Positions 5,797-5,844 of a stretch of 5,844 nucleotides of DNA are shown in pieces. Source of the DNA: an uncultured Campylobacteraceae bacterium (GTDB lineage Bacteria > Campylobacterota > Campylobacteria > Campylobacterales > Arcobacteraceae); assembly GCA_913057765.1 (NCBI GenBank), contig CAJXPH010000178.1, forward strand, positions 1 to 5,844, written 5' to 3'. Both the position numbers and the translations under genes were made by a program. Numbering within the stretch: position 1 is the stretch's first letter; every line of letters begins with the position of its first letter. Under the pieces are notes generated by a model. The model searched no databases. It saw only the letters and a program-made list of their open reading frames with translations, and was not told the origin of the DNA.

Positions 5797-5844
5797 CTGT
5801 CTCTTATACACATCTGACGCTGCCGACGAAGAGGATAGTGTAGA
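5797..5844. other. Nextera/Tn5 sequencing adapter contamination
   Basis: Bases 5797-5815 are the 19-bp Tn5 mosaic end CTGTCTCTTATACACATCT. Bases 5816-5829 (GACGCTGCCGACGA) complete the reverse complement of the Nextera Read 1 adapter. The next eight, AGAGGATA (5830-5837), fit an i5 index (reverse complement TATCCTCT, which I recall as index 503), and GTGTAGA (5838-5844) begins the P5 flow-cell sequence. This GC-richer tail is unlike everything before it. It is a library artefact, not a transposon. Confidence 0.97.

Noticed and set aside
5797..5815. Tn5/IS50 mosaic end as a mobile element boundary
   Set aside because: The following bases are the Nextera primer, index and P5 sequence, not transposon DNA, so this is library adapter.

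Overview
The window is a strongly AT-rich bacterial fragment, with GC visibly well under 35% and A/T-rich codon choice throughout. TTG starts, TATAAT-type -10 boxes without clear -35 boxes, and a Cj0069-family gene all point to the Campylobacterota, most likely the Arcobacter group. That placement is an inference from protein resemblance and composition, not from a search. There is no rRNA, tRNA, CRISPR array or genuine mobile element.

Left part (1-1873, + strand): the 3' end of an aminodeoxychorismate synthase component I gene (pabB) carrying the PMKGT lysine signature, then a 237-bp intergenic region with a good promoter, then a Cj0069-family ATP-grasp-like protein of unknown substrate. This gene converges on a minus-strand alpha/beta hydrolase (1904-2674). 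A perfect 12-bp hairpin lies between them, and its loop holds the hydrolase stop codon.

Middle part (2675-3967): a class IV aminotransferase matching aminodeoxychorismate lyase (pabC, +) diverges from the hydrolase and overlaps the tail of a minus-strand LapG-like periplasmic cysteine protease. PabB and PabC act in sequence to make p-aminobenzoate for folate, but here they are separated by two unrelated genes. LapG would normally release a large surface adhesin under c-di-GMP control; no LapD or adhesin gene is visible here.

Right part (3968-5452, + strand): a probable operon of a small SspB-like protein (possible ClpXP adaptor), azlC and azlD (a two-subunit branched-chain amino acid exporter). 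A receiver-like response regulator gene with a cysteine cluster follows and is cut by the contig end.

The last 48 bases (5797-5844) are not genomic. They are a Nextera (Tn5) sequencing adapter, including what reads as an 8-base i5 index, so the final gene is truncated at 5796 and any protein read past that point is artefactual. I did not find a convincing undescribed multi-gene system. The best biological leads are the SspB-like protein with a ClpX-binding-like tail, the Cj0069 ATP-grasp enzyme and the cysteine-containing receiver protein.
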